Source of the DNA: Gerris lacustris
Lineage: Eukaryota > Arthropoda > Insecta > Hemiptera > Gerridae
Length of the DNA stretch: 64,000 nt
Reading direction: 5' to 3'
NCBI GenBank assembly: GCA_951217055.1
Contig: OX578283.1
Coordinates: forward strand, 28,643,427-28,707,426
Shown piece by piece: positions 35,330 through 47,244 of this stretch (positions within the stretch are counted from its first letter, which is position 1; each line of letters begins with the position of its first letter). The notes under the pieces were generated by a model that saw only the letters and a program-made list of their open reading frames with translations, was not told where the DNA came from and searched no databases. Made by a program: the position numbers and the translations under genes.

Positions 35330-35465
35330 TTTATAAAAACAGGTTTGAGCGCATGCGGATAAGAAAGCAATACGTGCAAAAGGTTGTAATTAATGAAGGA
35401 TTAACATCAAGCTAATTATGACTTACCAACCAAATTTTATTAAAATCGGGCAAGAAAGTATTGTG
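35330..35465 (-). repeat. Family A, copy 8 (diverged fragment, reverse)
   Basis: Contains AGCTAATTATGACTTACC and AAATTTTATTAAAATCGG, matching the family body in reverse. Both ends are lost. Confidence 0.6.
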
Positions 35466-36242
35466 TTATTACATTTTATTAATAAAGAAAAAGTGCTGAT
35501 GTTTGAAACGATTTTTTTCTGGGGATGAATAAATTTGGAGACAAGAAACGTCTCCGAATTAATCACTTTTGTTACCTAAAAGTGTTATTTTTTCTCTAAA
35601 ACTAATAAACTATCGATTTAACGATAGGCTACGGTTTTAAATTAATTAGTTACTATGGTGAATTTGACCAGTATTAAAGTATTAATAGTCGTCTGAAAAC
35701 AGTAGGTCTCAGTCACCTTCTTATTTCGGACAAGTTCATTAAATCCTAACATATATTACTATATCAGATGCAATTGGTGAGCAAAACTTCGCTCTCACTG
35801 ATAGGAGTGTTGTTATTGAGTTGAGGAGAGAATCTGTATTGGCTAGAAGCAATCTCGAAGTAATTTGATGACTAGAAATTAAAACCATATGACATATCTC
35901 ATCTCTTTACGCCTTTAATTTAAATGCCTTTAATTAAAAATGCAGTTTGTTTTTAATTTAATTCACTATTAAGATGCTTAAAACTCTTAAGAGCCGAAGA
36001 CCATCATTTATTTGAAATTTTTACGATTTATTTAATGATAAGGATATTGAGCTTAAATCACATATTAAAGCTTAAGATGTTTAAAGCTTAGTAGACTAAT
36101 TAATCAGAGGCTAAACTGACCGGAAGTTTATACAATTGTTTTCTATAAGTTTTTCAATATTGATTCATCCGTTGCATATAACTTTTTTATTACCATGAAA
36201 TTATAGATTTTTCAGGAGAGCTTGGTAACTCATCCTTCCTCG
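35466..36242. other. Intergenic sequence
   Basis: No supported features. Confidence 0.5.
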
Positions 36243-36420
36243 AGGTCAGGAATGCCCATTTCCCAAGGCCCATGGCGCAAATCCCCGTCAAAAAATTAAC
36301 TCGTTCTGAAATCTCAACTGCCTTAGATCACCTGGAATATTTGAAAATTCCTCCCCAAACTAAAAAAAAGCCCAAAAATGGATTTTCCCCCAAAAATTCT
36401 AATGTCACTGGTTATGCCAT
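36243..36420 (+). repeat. Family F, copy 2
   Basis: AATGCCCATTTCCCAAGGCC, CACCTGGAATATTTGAAAA, CCCAAAAATGGATTTTCCCC and CTAATGTCACTGG match the copy at 9478-9665 in order and orientation. Confidence 0.75.
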
Positions 36421-37434
36421 CTAATCCCCCTGCTCTAGTTGATTTTACTTCAATCTAATAAAAAAATGTATAAATGTTTACATGCAATACAAATATAAAT
36501 GGCTTTCCCGGGAAACTGTTAGTATACATTTTTTTAATGCTCGAAAATGTGATAATGAGACTATCATTTTATGAAATTGAAGAAGGGAAATGAAGATTCA
36601 AAATGTTATTATACAAATGTGAAAATATATCCGAGTTCTCTTGGACACATCGAATAATTTACTCTTGTGGACTAATTGCACGTGACTGATAAAATTGGTG
36701 CCAGTTTCTTACGTTCATACTTCAACCTTAATAGATCTTAAGTTCGATCTATATAAAGAATAGAGTTCTATAAGTACCTCGTCGAAGTTTTGTAGAATTC
36801 AATGAATTTATATCTTTCAAAGAGGATTAGAAACAATGAGTTGGTAGAACGCCTCCATCTTGAGTCTTGTGAAAAGGATGTTGCGAGCTTTAAATTAGTC
36901 TTTAGGATGGAGTTGCTTTCAACACCTCCGCTTCTCTCCGGCTCTTTTAACCCTTCTAATTAGACTCGCCCTACTTCTTTTTACAATTGACAGTCAATTT
37001 CAAATTGAATTTGTTGACCTTCTTTTCTCTTTATCCCTTATTAAAGAAGGTCAAGCTTTCGCTTGGAGAGTCCTGTTAACAAGAGACATCTAGAGAGGAT
37101 AAGGTTTTTCTGTCCCTTAATGAAAAGGGCTAAGAATTCTTTTTTTCTTTTCTTCTGAGCAAATCTTGAAACAGTCTTTCCAAAGGATTTTTTCCTACTT
37201 TGATCTCAGACAACAATAGGTAGAGAATCCTCTTCTTCCTGTGTCAGAACCCGCTAAAATCGTCTACTACTACACTTTCCAGAGCCTACTTTCTGGAGGA
37301 TTAACCCACCGTCCAATTTTAATCAGGGTCTTGTATCTTATTAATAAAGATCAGTTTACATGTTTGTAAAGAAGGCTCCTTTTTAATAAATAACAACTCC
37401 CATGTTTGTCGCTTCAGCTCATCCTAGTCTTGAG
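36421..37434. other. Intergenic sequence
   Basis: No gene is seen. Pyrimidine-rich at 36900-37260, without an ORF. Confidence 0.45.
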
Positions 37435-37755
37435 CTAACACTTTGACTTGACATCCTTGATGTTAAATTTGTGTCTTTGGTTTACTGGATAAAAAGCTAA
37501 AGCCGTAAAATTAGTCTTGATTGTCCGAATACTGTAGTTAAGTTGGTAAACACGTTGATTAACTAATTGGAATTCTAAATCCAAATAGTCCAGGAGATAG
37601 CGTGCAAAAAAGTGTCTGACTAACATCAAGCTAGAATTGTGTATACAAGTCAATCTTTTAGCGCCTTTTAAGAATATGTGGTTGGCTAAGTTCGTATGCG
37701 GGACATAGCTTGGAAATAGGCGTTTGAAAATAACAAACCGGTGGAGAGCGGCCAT
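37435..37755 (-). CDS. Unrecognised 106-residue ORF, its 5' part duplicated in a foldback arm
   Basis: The frame starts MAALHRFVIFKRLFPSYVPH and continues with LKGAKRLTCIHNSSLML, then LLDYLDLEFQLVNQRVYQL. It is basic with helix-like spacing and is not base-composition noise. About 44 of its codons recur, diverged, in the opposite arm near 37994-38095. I do not recognise a domain. A remnant of a retroelement protein is possible, since such basic helical N-termini occur in Penelope-like proteins, but I cannot establish this. Probably part of a dead element rather than a gene. Confidence 0.3.
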   Translation of the reverse strand: MAALHRFVIFKRLFPSYVPHTNLANHIFLKGAKRLTCIHNSSLMLVRHFFARYLLDYLDLEFQLVNQRVYQLNYSIRTIKTNFTALAFYPVNQRHKFNIKDVKSKC

Positions 37756-38102
37756 GTCTCACCAATTATGGTGGACAATGTGATTTTCATGATCCTGAGT
37801 ACAGAATTAGTTAGTTGACCGAAAATCAAGTGTGACAGGTGACCACGTTGATTTTTAATAATATTTGAATAACTAACCTATCAAGTGTGAAAATAATATC
37901 GACTTGATTTTTGGTCTATTAACTAATTCTGTACTCAGGATCATGAAAATCACATTGTCCACCATAATTGGTGAGACATGGCCGCTCCCCACCGGTTTGT
38001 TTTTTTCAAAAGCCTATTGCCAAGCTATGTCCCGCAGACGAACTTAGCCCTCCACATATTCTTAAAAGGCGCTAAAAGATTGACTTGTATACAAACTTCT
38101 AG
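37631..38102. mobile_element. Foldback repeat with about 205-bp arms
   Basis: Arms at about 37631-37842 and 37898-38102 are reverse complements with about 10% differences, around a centre near 37867. Shared text includes GTATACAAGTCAATCTTTTA, CACATTGTCCACCATAATTG and TACTCAGGATCATGAAAATC. The 55-bp loop is AT-rich. It could be a foldback transposon or an inverted duplication. Confidence 0.88.
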
Positions 38103-38334
38103 CTTTATTATTAACAACAAGACTGTTTAATTTGCCAACCATCGATGGTGATAATGCGTACATAGACTATTGGTATATTCTAACGAATCAATGCGACATA
38201 TAGCAGCCTTTATCTTACATTAGCCTTTCATTTAAAGTACCTTTCCTGCCGGCAAAGTACCTATTGAGGGGCTCATGCCAGGTGTAAGCGGCTATGTTTC
38301 CCATAATCTTTAGGTCTAGCAATTAAATGAAATG

Positions 38335-38336
<2 letters not shown>

Positions 38337-38419
<83 letters not shown>
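38337..38419. repeat. (TA)n microsatellite
   Basis: About 83 bp of pure alternating TA. Confidence 0.97.
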
Positions 38420-38425
<6 letters not shown>

Positions 38426-41400
38426 AACAAAGCCAATTTGAAGAAGGATTAATTTATAAATATCTTGATCCTCATCTCCCTCTGGCAAAATTCCTTCTTC
38501 TAATTTCTAACTCCTCGAAGGAATTGCTGTTAATAATTAACGCGGTTTAACAAACAGAATGCTGAAATCTCGTTACAACTTTCCTCCTTCTCTATTACCA
38601 TCCGGAATGTTTTTCTTTTTCGTCAATAAGAAAATTCACGGCTTTTCCCCTTTTGTTAGTTTTCAAAATATTTAATCAGTTAAATTCCTATTTAGTCCTT
38701 GTTTATTTAAATTAATGTTTACATCAAATATTCTTTATGGTTATAGCTTTTTATTAAATTATCAAATTAAAATTTTAATTATTTTAAACAAGTTTAACCT
38801 ATTTATAATGGGGGACATTTTTGAGTTTAAATTTAATCTCTAATTTTGAGTTTAAATTTAATTTAGAGCATAACTTTGAGATTACGAATTAAAAGACAAT
38901 AAATATGTATTTATCATGGAATACGTCTACCCTACACTAAAACTACATAGGAACTCAGCAACTTCGTAGTTATCGGAATTAAAAATAAATACACAATTAA
39001 ATAAATGATTACCAAAGTAATAATCAATTGAATATCCTTCCTCCCATCATGTTGCTTTCTGTTTGTTTACGCTTTTTTGTTATTTAACAGTTAAGAAGGT
39101 TAAATTATTATGATTTAATTTTAACAAACGTTTTAACGTCAGATAAGTTATTGTTATCTTTATTTTTTTTAATTTTTCACAAATAGCTTTAAACATATTT
39201 CCCGTGAGAATTTCTTACTAAAATTAGCAAATTATAATAACTAAGTTCGTCTCTATTACGAAAATTTTGTAGTAAAATACCTTGTAAATGTTTAACATTA
39301 ATTCGGTTGTAATATTAATGTATGTTATGATGCAATTATATATACAGGTTTTACAGGTACACCAATTTTGGGCTAAATTAGTATTTTTTTACGTATTGAT
39401 TTTTAAAGATATGATTATACCTCTTATAATCTAACATTCTTAAAATATGTTTCTCAAAAATAAATAAAACTATCCATAATAATATGTAATTTTGTTTTTT
39501 CCCGCTTTATTTTATACCATATTTTGCAAATAATGTTTAAAAATATTTATAAATAATCTCTTTAGTAAAATGACTTGCATTGAATGTCAGACATAGTCAC
39601 CCAAAATATATGAAATACAGCCAATTATAATATATGTTTCAGTTTCAATCCAATATTAAATTAAAAATGACAGTGAAGTAAATTCCTCCTACCATAAAAA
39701 CATAGACACACCATAAATAACTTTGTACAAGCCACCCTAGGAACTTCTATGTTGGACATGAAAATAAAAAGTGATGACTCCATAATATATAGGAAAAACC
39801 ATTTGAACAGTTTGAAGGGATGTTATTGATTAATCCGACGGATGACACAGGAACACTATTTGTATCGATACAGCTTACGTAACAGGATTATTAATGATGT
39901 TATCTGGAGGGGGGGGGGGGTATAAAGTTGCGTAACGGATGCCATTGCTGCCTCACCAATGGACGTGATTAATCACGATGACATCTTCACAATTCAACAA
40001 CACATGTAACCACCCTTCAGTTCAATGAATGATCAACCAGCTAACATAATATCTTATCAGGAACCCTTATCAATACTTGAGTCTTTGCTAACATATTATT
40101 ATGTATGGCGAGTAATTAATTTAGATTGATTATCTTTGATGTTGCTTTCGTTTACTACAGTCTATCTTCTTTTAAGTATAACAGCTAATTATTTGGTAAA
40201 TACCAGAGACAGTGGCTTTAATCATTTTCCTAAACAGTTTTCTCAGGCTTGTACATATTATTCTCACCTAATCAATAATGATTATTTAATGGACTGTATA
40301 TTTCCAAACCACTTAATATTATTCGAGGGGGCTGAAATTGTTTCTCTGGATCAATATTATATAAAATGTTCTCTAAAATTTTGGTTTATTGATATTATTA
40401 CATATACATTAAAGCAATGAGATGATATAATTCGGACTTAAGAAGCCGAACATATATTAATGCTGACGGGACTGACGCTCTGACTAGTTATCATACTTCC
40501 CTCTTCAGTTTTAGTCTGCTTAGCTCTGACTCCTCTTGAACTATTATTATGATAAAAGTCAGTGTAGGCAGTAGATTGGTTCATAGAAATATTGTAGAAC
40601 TTAGTAAAGTTAATAATTCTATAATTGCAAACCCCATAACGTTACAATGACATAAAAAGTATAAAAAAATAAAACAATCTCATTACAATTACCAATATGA
40701 ATATTTTACAAAATCAACCTAAAATGGCCAATAGCATAATTAGTTGTGGATAAGCCATGTAACAGATGAACTTTACTGTTTATTTTACCATAGAATTATT
40801 AACTATATTCTAAGTTTTTATTGTGTAATGTCATCTTCAATCGAAATGTTTCTTCTTCTGTATTAAGCGTTTGAACGGTTGTATTGTATAATCATGTTCA
40901 TTTGGAACTACCTGTATTAGCATAGCGTAGTAACAAAGCGTAAAGCGAAATTATTACACCTTAAAGCAGATAACTTTGCCTTAAGGCATTTTAGTAGATT
41001 AAGTTTAGTCATCTAGTAGTAAGCCAGTTCAACAAAAGCAAGATTTAAGATTTTCGGAGGTATCTACTTATCTTTTTTCTTCGTGTGGAATATTTAAATT
41101 AACAGGAGCATTGCTGAGAAAAGTATAATCTGAGGAACTCTATTACGCCATTATTCTACCACTGCATTATAATATGTTTACTGTTATTATTATGTAATAT
41201 CTACAACATAATTAACATTAAATTAACAGTCATAGTTAATTAGTAATGCCGAAGTCATCATTATCCTCAGGCTAAGTCGTGAGTGAAACTATCTCATCTG
41301 CTTTACCACATCTAGACTACATCTTGTATTACTAATAGCTAACAGCTGAATTGATATCAGAACCCTAACAAGTACAAATTATGCTTATATCTTCCTTAGG

Positions 41401-42104
41401 GTTACAAATGATGTAAGCCAAGTGACATAAAACGCTATAATTATAATAGTTGTTGCTAATTACTAGTTTAAATTATGTCTAAAGTAATTATGTTTAGGAA
41501 GTTTAGGTATCACATCTAAACTAGTTTTTAGTTAATTATTTGTATAATTCTGCATCATTTAAAATGACTAGAGCTATATCTCTTTATCCAATTTATGTTA
41601 TAGTTACTTACTTTTGAATGTTCCTCCATACTTTGATATTATTTAAACAATATTTATCTTTTTCTTATCCTTTATCTGGACAACAGTAATTTACGACAGT
41701 AGATATAGTTGAAATAATTTTAATACCTATGCCTAAATTTAGAATTTCTAATAAATAATATAAGATCTAATAATATCTAACATAGCAAAAAAGGAATGTT
41801 AAAGTACCTTTAAAGTAAACTACTGAAACTGTAATTTTATAAACTTTAAATGAGAGCCAAAATCAACTTAAAGTATACATGTGTGTATTTGTATTATAAA
41901 TATTCTAGTTGCAAATTACAAAATAAAATGGGAAAATTAAGTTTCCGAGATATTAATGAAAATAAATTTGAATTCAGTGAAAATCGAAAACGAAATGTGA
42001 ACAGTTACCTGAACAATTTTTAAATATGTTTAATAACGCATAAATTAAATTAGATATTAATGAATGTACGTTTAGTCTCACTATGTATATCATATGTGAA
42101 AGTT
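38420..42104. other. Long AT-rich intergenic stretch
   Basis: No supported gene. A G-run of about 12 is near 39909. An open frame of 94 residues at 40136-40420 begins with a hydrophobic, signal-peptide-like stretch but has no further support. Confidence 0.5.
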
Positions 42105-42172
42105 AAGGCGGAAACACACTACCATCACGTCACGTGACATCACGTGACGTGATGGTTGTGTATTTCCGCCTT
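42105..42172. mobile_element. 68-bp near-perfect palindrome (hairpin element)
   Basis: AAGGCGGAAACACACTACC pairs with GGTTGTGTATTTCCGCCTT, and the inner arms ATCACGTCACGTGA and CACGTGACGTGAT extend the stem almost to the centre. This is a very short inverted-repeat element in form. The CACGTGAC words also resemble E-box/CRE-like protein-binding sites, which may be coincidental. Confidence 0.8.
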
Positions 42173-42926
42173 TATTTTCAAGTATGCCGTACCGAATATT
42201 TTGTTTACATATCTTCTATCTGTAAACAAGGTTTAAAAAAAGGTTTCATGAATGAGCAATAAATCACTCCATTTATGTTACTCTACGCTAGAAAGCACCA
42301 TGTTATGTATGCATCTTTCTCTACATCTTGTCAATATTTCAAGGAGGAATGAGAGCAAAAACAAAATTATACATACACTCTGTTTTTTTATTCATATCCG
42401 CCTTATCCTGAAATATATTTAACGTTTAAAATCAAGCAGTCTAAGGCCAAGGCTTGTGGCAGTGCAGCAAAAAAGGGAAAATATAGTTCCTACCTTCCTC
42501 TTCCCAAATATAAGTATTTCTACTTTACCTTTTCTTGAACCTTCATTCTGTTTCGTCTTCTTATTTTTTTAAATATTTTTTACCTCAAGTAAAAATATGT
42601 GCATGAAACATGATACAAGAATACATATTATACATGTATGCATGAAACATGAGGCAGGCAGCCTTGTGGACCAAACATGTAAAGAATAATATACTCTCCT
42701 TATAGTAAACTAAAGATAGAGAATGGTCCGTGCAAAGCTATGTTCCTTACCTGTAGAAATGTTGTTTTACTCAACAACATCTCGTGAAATAAATTCTTAC
42801 CTATTTTATTTTATCAGATCATAGCCTGAATGAGTGAGATGTCACATTGTTTGGATGTATCCTTATTTTTTGTATAAAATTGAAAATAATATGTTTACTC
42901 TAAAAGTTTTTTTTTATATACCCATA

Positions 42927-42943
<17 letters not shown>

Positions 42944-42958
<15 letters not shown>

Positions 42959-44801
42959 AATAAACATGCTTTATTGAAATATTGATAACACAATAAAAAA
43001 CCCTTGTGAAATACATGGTACGTCATGGCTATTACAGCCGTCTGACGGAGTAGGCTCGATTAAGCTGTAACAAATTTATAGTTCTTGTTACTTACAAACT
43101 TCCGTTATTAACATTGTTGAATAGAACAGTACAACTAAACATTTTAAAATAACCAGGATAATAACAGATAATAAACTAGGAAATTACATTAAAATAAATA
43201 AATAAATAAATACCTACATTAAATAAATAAATAAATAAATAAAACAGAAAGATTTGAACTATATTAACACTAACTATATTCAAATCAAAATTTACTCTCC
43301 ATTGGTATAAGCTACTAGTCTCACGTTTCCAATACAAGCAATCTATCAAAATAAACTATGTTAGCAAGCATCTAATCAATGACCGATCTGCCTCACATTC
43401 CAATAAAAATAATTTAACTACAATAAATAATTTAAATCTAATTATAATTATTATTAAAAATATGAATACTACCAAAAACTTAAAAATGAATTTACAATAA
43501 ATACGTACCCACAACAAAAACATATTAATGAAATAGGTAACATACTGTTAAGTTATATAACAGGGGTTAAATAACAATTTAATAAGAACATGAAATAAAA
43601 ACAGAAGTGAACAACATAAATAAATAAATACCTACATATTATGACCAAGTATAAACTAGATAATTTGCCTACTTGGTATACTCTAAATAAAAATAAATAA
43701 ATAAAAATAGATAAATAACCATTTAACTAGAACATGCAATAAAAACAAAAGTGAGCAACATAAATAAATAAATACCTACATACTAATTTTGGCTATAGCC
43801 TGCCTTTTTTCATTTTGCATTATTTTTTATCTTTTTCAATATATATTTACTTTATTTATTCATTTGGCCCTACTGTATCATAAGTTTTATTTTGTAACTA
43901 AAGCATTATGAAAACTCAGTAATAATTAGATGCCTATATTTCCATGCACTTGATAAGTATTTGACTAAGCTCTCCCAGTGACCGTTGTTAAGATAACTTA
44001 AATACTCATCGAAGGTTTACACTATTTTGTTGAGGTATTGTTTTCTGAACTCAGCGAGCACAGGGCATCTTGCGATAAAGTGGTATCCCGTCTCCTCCTC
44101 TTTTTTATTACACAGCTTGCAAAGATGATCGTTATTCGGAATCCACGGTTTATAATTGAGGTACATGATGTCTCCTCGAGCTTTAAATACCCAACTGATG
44201 AAAGATGGAGAGTTACTATCATTAAAATAGGTTTCAGATAGGGGGGCCAAGTTCTTAATATGAAATGATAACTTGAGTTTCCTACCTGTTGTCTGAACTT
44301 ATCTTGACAGCCTACTTTGATTAGCTCTAGGGCCTTATTAACCGTTGAGAGATCCAGTTTCTGTTCGCTATCTATTAGTCCTAGACTATACTTGTTGTCA
44401 ATATCTTTTAAAGTCTTGAACCAACCAATGCCGTACTGCATTACCTCGTTAACCAGAAAGTAAGGTAGTCTAGTTTGAGGCATAGACATCACTTTTGAAA
44501 TATACTTCAAATGTAGCTTAAATGTATGGCAGAATATAGGCGTTAAGCCGGTCTCTAAATAGATCATATAGTTAGGGGTTGTTTGGGGCAAAGAGAATAT
44601 TTTTTTAATGAAGTAAATTAGCAAAGATTCTACCTTGGTTGACTCTATGCCACCCCAGACTTGTGCTCCGTAGCACAAAATAGCCTTAGATACTGCTTGG
44701 AACACTTTGAGCTTAGCACTATATGGCACATCGTTCTGTCCGAGAAAACCTCTCCATGCAGTGTTCATTCCAAACTTAGCTAAGGTTATTCTCTCGTTGA
44801 A
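42944..44801 (-). mobile_element. 5'-truncated LINE inserted in a TA microsatellite
   Basis: On the minus strand it starts inside the RT C-terminal region at 44801, has about 1 kb of 3' sequence, and ends in an (ATT)n tail at 42944-42963. Alternating TA lies on both sides (42924-42943; 44802-44883). The neighbouring uninterrupted D copy has one continuous TA tract (45313-45366) at the same place, so it is the empty site. The 3' part contains many AAAT-type simple repeats (about 43190-43245). Confidence 0.88.
44017..44768 (-). pseudogene. LINE (jockey/CR1-like) RT C-terminus, frameshifted
   Basis: The main frame (44768 downward) reads SKAILCYGAQVWGG...LLIYFIKKIF and LETGLTPIF, typical of the region after the RT fingers and palm in jockey-superfamily LINEs. 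A frameshift near 44250 moves the end to another frame: FISWVFKARGDIMYLNYKPW, then HLCKLCNKKEEETGYHFIARC. This is the usual C-terminal CxxC...H...C zinc-knuckle-like segment, and a stop follows at 44017. Catalytic RT motifs and endonuclease are absent through 5' truncation. The segment at 59391-60419 is a diverged relative. Confidence 0.85.

Positions 44802-44883
<82 letters not shown>
44802..44883. repeat. (TA)n microsatellite, right side of the LINE insertion
   Basis: About 82 bp of alternating TA, continuing into TTGTGTGTGTGTTC. Confidence 0.95.
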
Positions 44884-44887
<4 letters not shown>

Positions 44888-45085
44888 GTGTGTGTTCTTA
44901 ATATAAAATCTAGAGTTTTAGTCGATCTTTTGCACACTTAACCTGCAAAGCAAGGGAAAAATCACTGTCTACATGAATTTTCGAAATTAAAAGTTTGGTG
45001 CACAAGGGGTGTACATTGTACAATGTACATGGTACAAGTAATGAATACGAGGTCAAAGTAATGAATACCCTTTATGATGCATTTC

Positions 45086-45309
45086 CTTATAGTAAACTAA
45101 AGATAGAGAATGGTCCGTGCAAAGCTATGTTCCTTACCTGTAGAAATGTTGTTTTACTCAACAACATCTCGTGAAATAAATTCTTACCTATTTTATTTTA
45201 TCAGATCATAGCCTGAATGAGTGAGATGTCACATTGTTTGGATGTATCCTTATTTTTTGTATAAAATTGAAAATAATATGTTTACTCTAAAAGTTTTTTT
45301 TTTATATAC

Positions 45310-45371
<62 letters not shown>

Positions 45372-45569
45372 GTGTGTGTTCTTAATATAAATCTAGAGTT
45401 TTAGTCCGATCTTTTGCACACTTAACCTTCAAAGCAAGGGAAAAATCACTGTCTACATGAATTTTCGAAATTTAAAGTTTGGTGCACAAGGGGTGTACAT
45501 TGTACAATGTACATGGTACAAGTAATGAATACGAGGTCAAAGTAATGAATACCCTTTATGATGCATTTC
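45086..45569 (+). repeat. Second (uninterrupted) 484-bp copy of the D segment
   Basis: Nearly identical to 42697-42943 plus 44802-45085, with only a handful of substitutions or 1-bp indels. The breakpoint is at GATGCATTTC followed by CTTATAGTAAAC. It carries one continuous (TA)n tract at 45313-45366. Confidence 0.92.
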
Positions 45570-45788
45570 GTTGAAAAGCTCTTTAAGAGTACAGTAATTG
45601 TTCTTATGTATACAGTTTTGTCATATTTTCATTTAGGAGGGGGGTAAATTTTGGATCTTTGCAAATTATCTTATCAAAGAAGAGGGGAAAATAAGTGGGA
45701 GGGATAGAATCTAGATATTCTCGCATAGTAAAATAATTTAAATGTTTCAGGACGGTAGTTTATAAACGTATCAAATTATAGTAATACT

Positions 45789-45816
45789 CCGTAGCGAAGC
45801 ACGGGTATCCAGCTAG
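45789..45816 (+). other. Helitron-like 3' terminus
   Basis: The stem CCGT-A-GC / GC-ACGG with a GAA loop is followed by GTATCCAG and CTAG, then T at 45817. Hairpin position and CTRR end fit Helitrons. A second example would be needed to confirm the exact end. Confidence 0.6.
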
Positions 45817-45824
45817 TACAATAT

Positions 45825-46989
45825 ATATATGTACAAATAAGTTTCAATAACTTTCTTTTTCATTTCCAATATGGTTTTAAAGTAGAAATATATTCTTATT
45901 CTTTGTAAAGGAACAAAGTAGGTTAAGAGGAGTAGGTAGCTGTAAACGTGGCGACACAATAATTCAAACGGTAATTTCCCAAGCTTTTATCCTCTTAACA
46001 GAGTTATGCTCAGTATTCGACCCATTTAAACCTATTACTTATGAAACCTTTCCTTTCCAACTTGGAAGGGGTGGAAAATAGCGCTAAAAAGTATGCTCAT
46101 TTTTCCTCACAGCGAGTTGCTAATAAACCTCTTGGTATGGCGCTATTAATCTAGTACGCTGTGGTAATTGCTTCACGCTTTTTGCGATATTTGATAAAAC
46201 ATTCTTTCTGCATTTACATACATTTTGTATGTACTTAAACTACATCCTCAATTCGCAATATAATATTGTATATACGTGTTGAGGGGGTGGGGCGATTAAC
46301 AAAAACGATTATGTGTATTGTATTAAAGTTCGAGTGGAACTGTATTAATTTACAAAATTCAAGGTAGAGCTATTAGAACCGACTGGTCGGCCTAACCCAG
46401 GCAGGCAGCATGGCAGCAAGACCAGTGGTGTAGTGGAACAGGAACGCGTGGGAACTGCGTTCCCACACTAGTTTTCCGAAGATATAGTCAATTTATTGCT
46501 AAACATTGTTATTATTCTTGTTTACTGCCTGTGATAAATATAAGTTATTTCTCTAATACTTTCGTTCTGTTGATAGAATAAATTTGTTAAATTAATTTGA
46601 AGATTTTTGTGAAACTTTTGGTACTATTTTTTATTTGGGTTGTAATGTCTATCTTGGGTTGTAAGTCTATAAATATCTTTCTTATTTGTTGACCGGAACT
46701 TTTTCCCTCTATCCCACGGAGAACTCGATATGCGATAGTGATCAATAAAATACATCTACTTTGAAAATCCGGGTACCTCTGCAACTAAACAACGGAGTGC
46801 GCTCAGTGCGCTCCTGTCTATTGTTATTTATGGGACACTGAGTATTCATTTGGTGGACGTGAGAGGTTACTACGAGGTGCATCGGTCGGTTGTTTGATTG
46901 TTTGTTAGTAAGCGTTAATATGACAACCACTCAACAGATGCTTTTTTTCGTACCGACTTGCATTTAAAAAACAATGAATAAATCAAATC
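45825..46989. other. Intergenic sequence
   Basis: No gene is recognised. A GC-richer patch near 46380-46470 has no ORF of note. Confidence 0.5.
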
Positions 46990-47230
46990 AAATTAGCAAA
47001 ACAATTTAAGCACAGACGGTTAAAATTAGTCTGGGCCTTTCTGCGACAAAATATTCAAATTTAATAAAACATAGATAAGCACTTTTTAATATATAGGTGT
47101 AAAAAATGTAAGATTATGGGATGTGGAAGGGAAAAAAAATACTCGCAGAAGGTTGAAACTTATATGGGACCAACAATAGGCTAATTATGACCTACCATTT
47201 ACATTTAATTAAGATCAGAGATTTTTTTAA
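46990..47230 (-). repeat. Family A, copy 9 (reverse, partial)
   Basis: Contains CAGACGGTTAAAATTAGTCT, GCAGAAGGTTGAAACTTA and GGGACCAACAATAGGCTAAT, in reverse orientation. Both family ends are missing. A family E copy begins right after. Confidence 0.75.
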
Positions 47231-47244
47231 AAAAAAAATATATA

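Larger units (their letters stand above)
42265..45816 (+). mobile_element. Repeat family D (probable non-autonomous Helitron), with tandem duplication and nested LINE
   Basis: The 3' end at 45789-45816 has a short hairpin, CCGTAGCGAAGCACGG, about 8 nt before CTAG, followed by T. This is the layout of Helitron 3' ends (hairpin, CTRR, insertion next to T). The upstream part matches 63236-63840. A 484-bp segment occurs twice: 42697-45085 (interrupted) and 45086-45569. No Rep/helicase is encoded. The 5' end is not defined; a start near 42260 is my estimate. Confidence 0.65.

Noticed and set aside
40136..40420. 94-residue frame with a hydrophobic, signal-peptide-like start
   Set aside because: No recognisable domain, no splice or regulatory context, and hydrophobic frames are expected in DNA this AT-rich. 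Kept only as a remark.
42265..45816. Autonomous Helitron
   Set aside because: No Rep or helicase motif in any frame; at most a non-autonomous copy.
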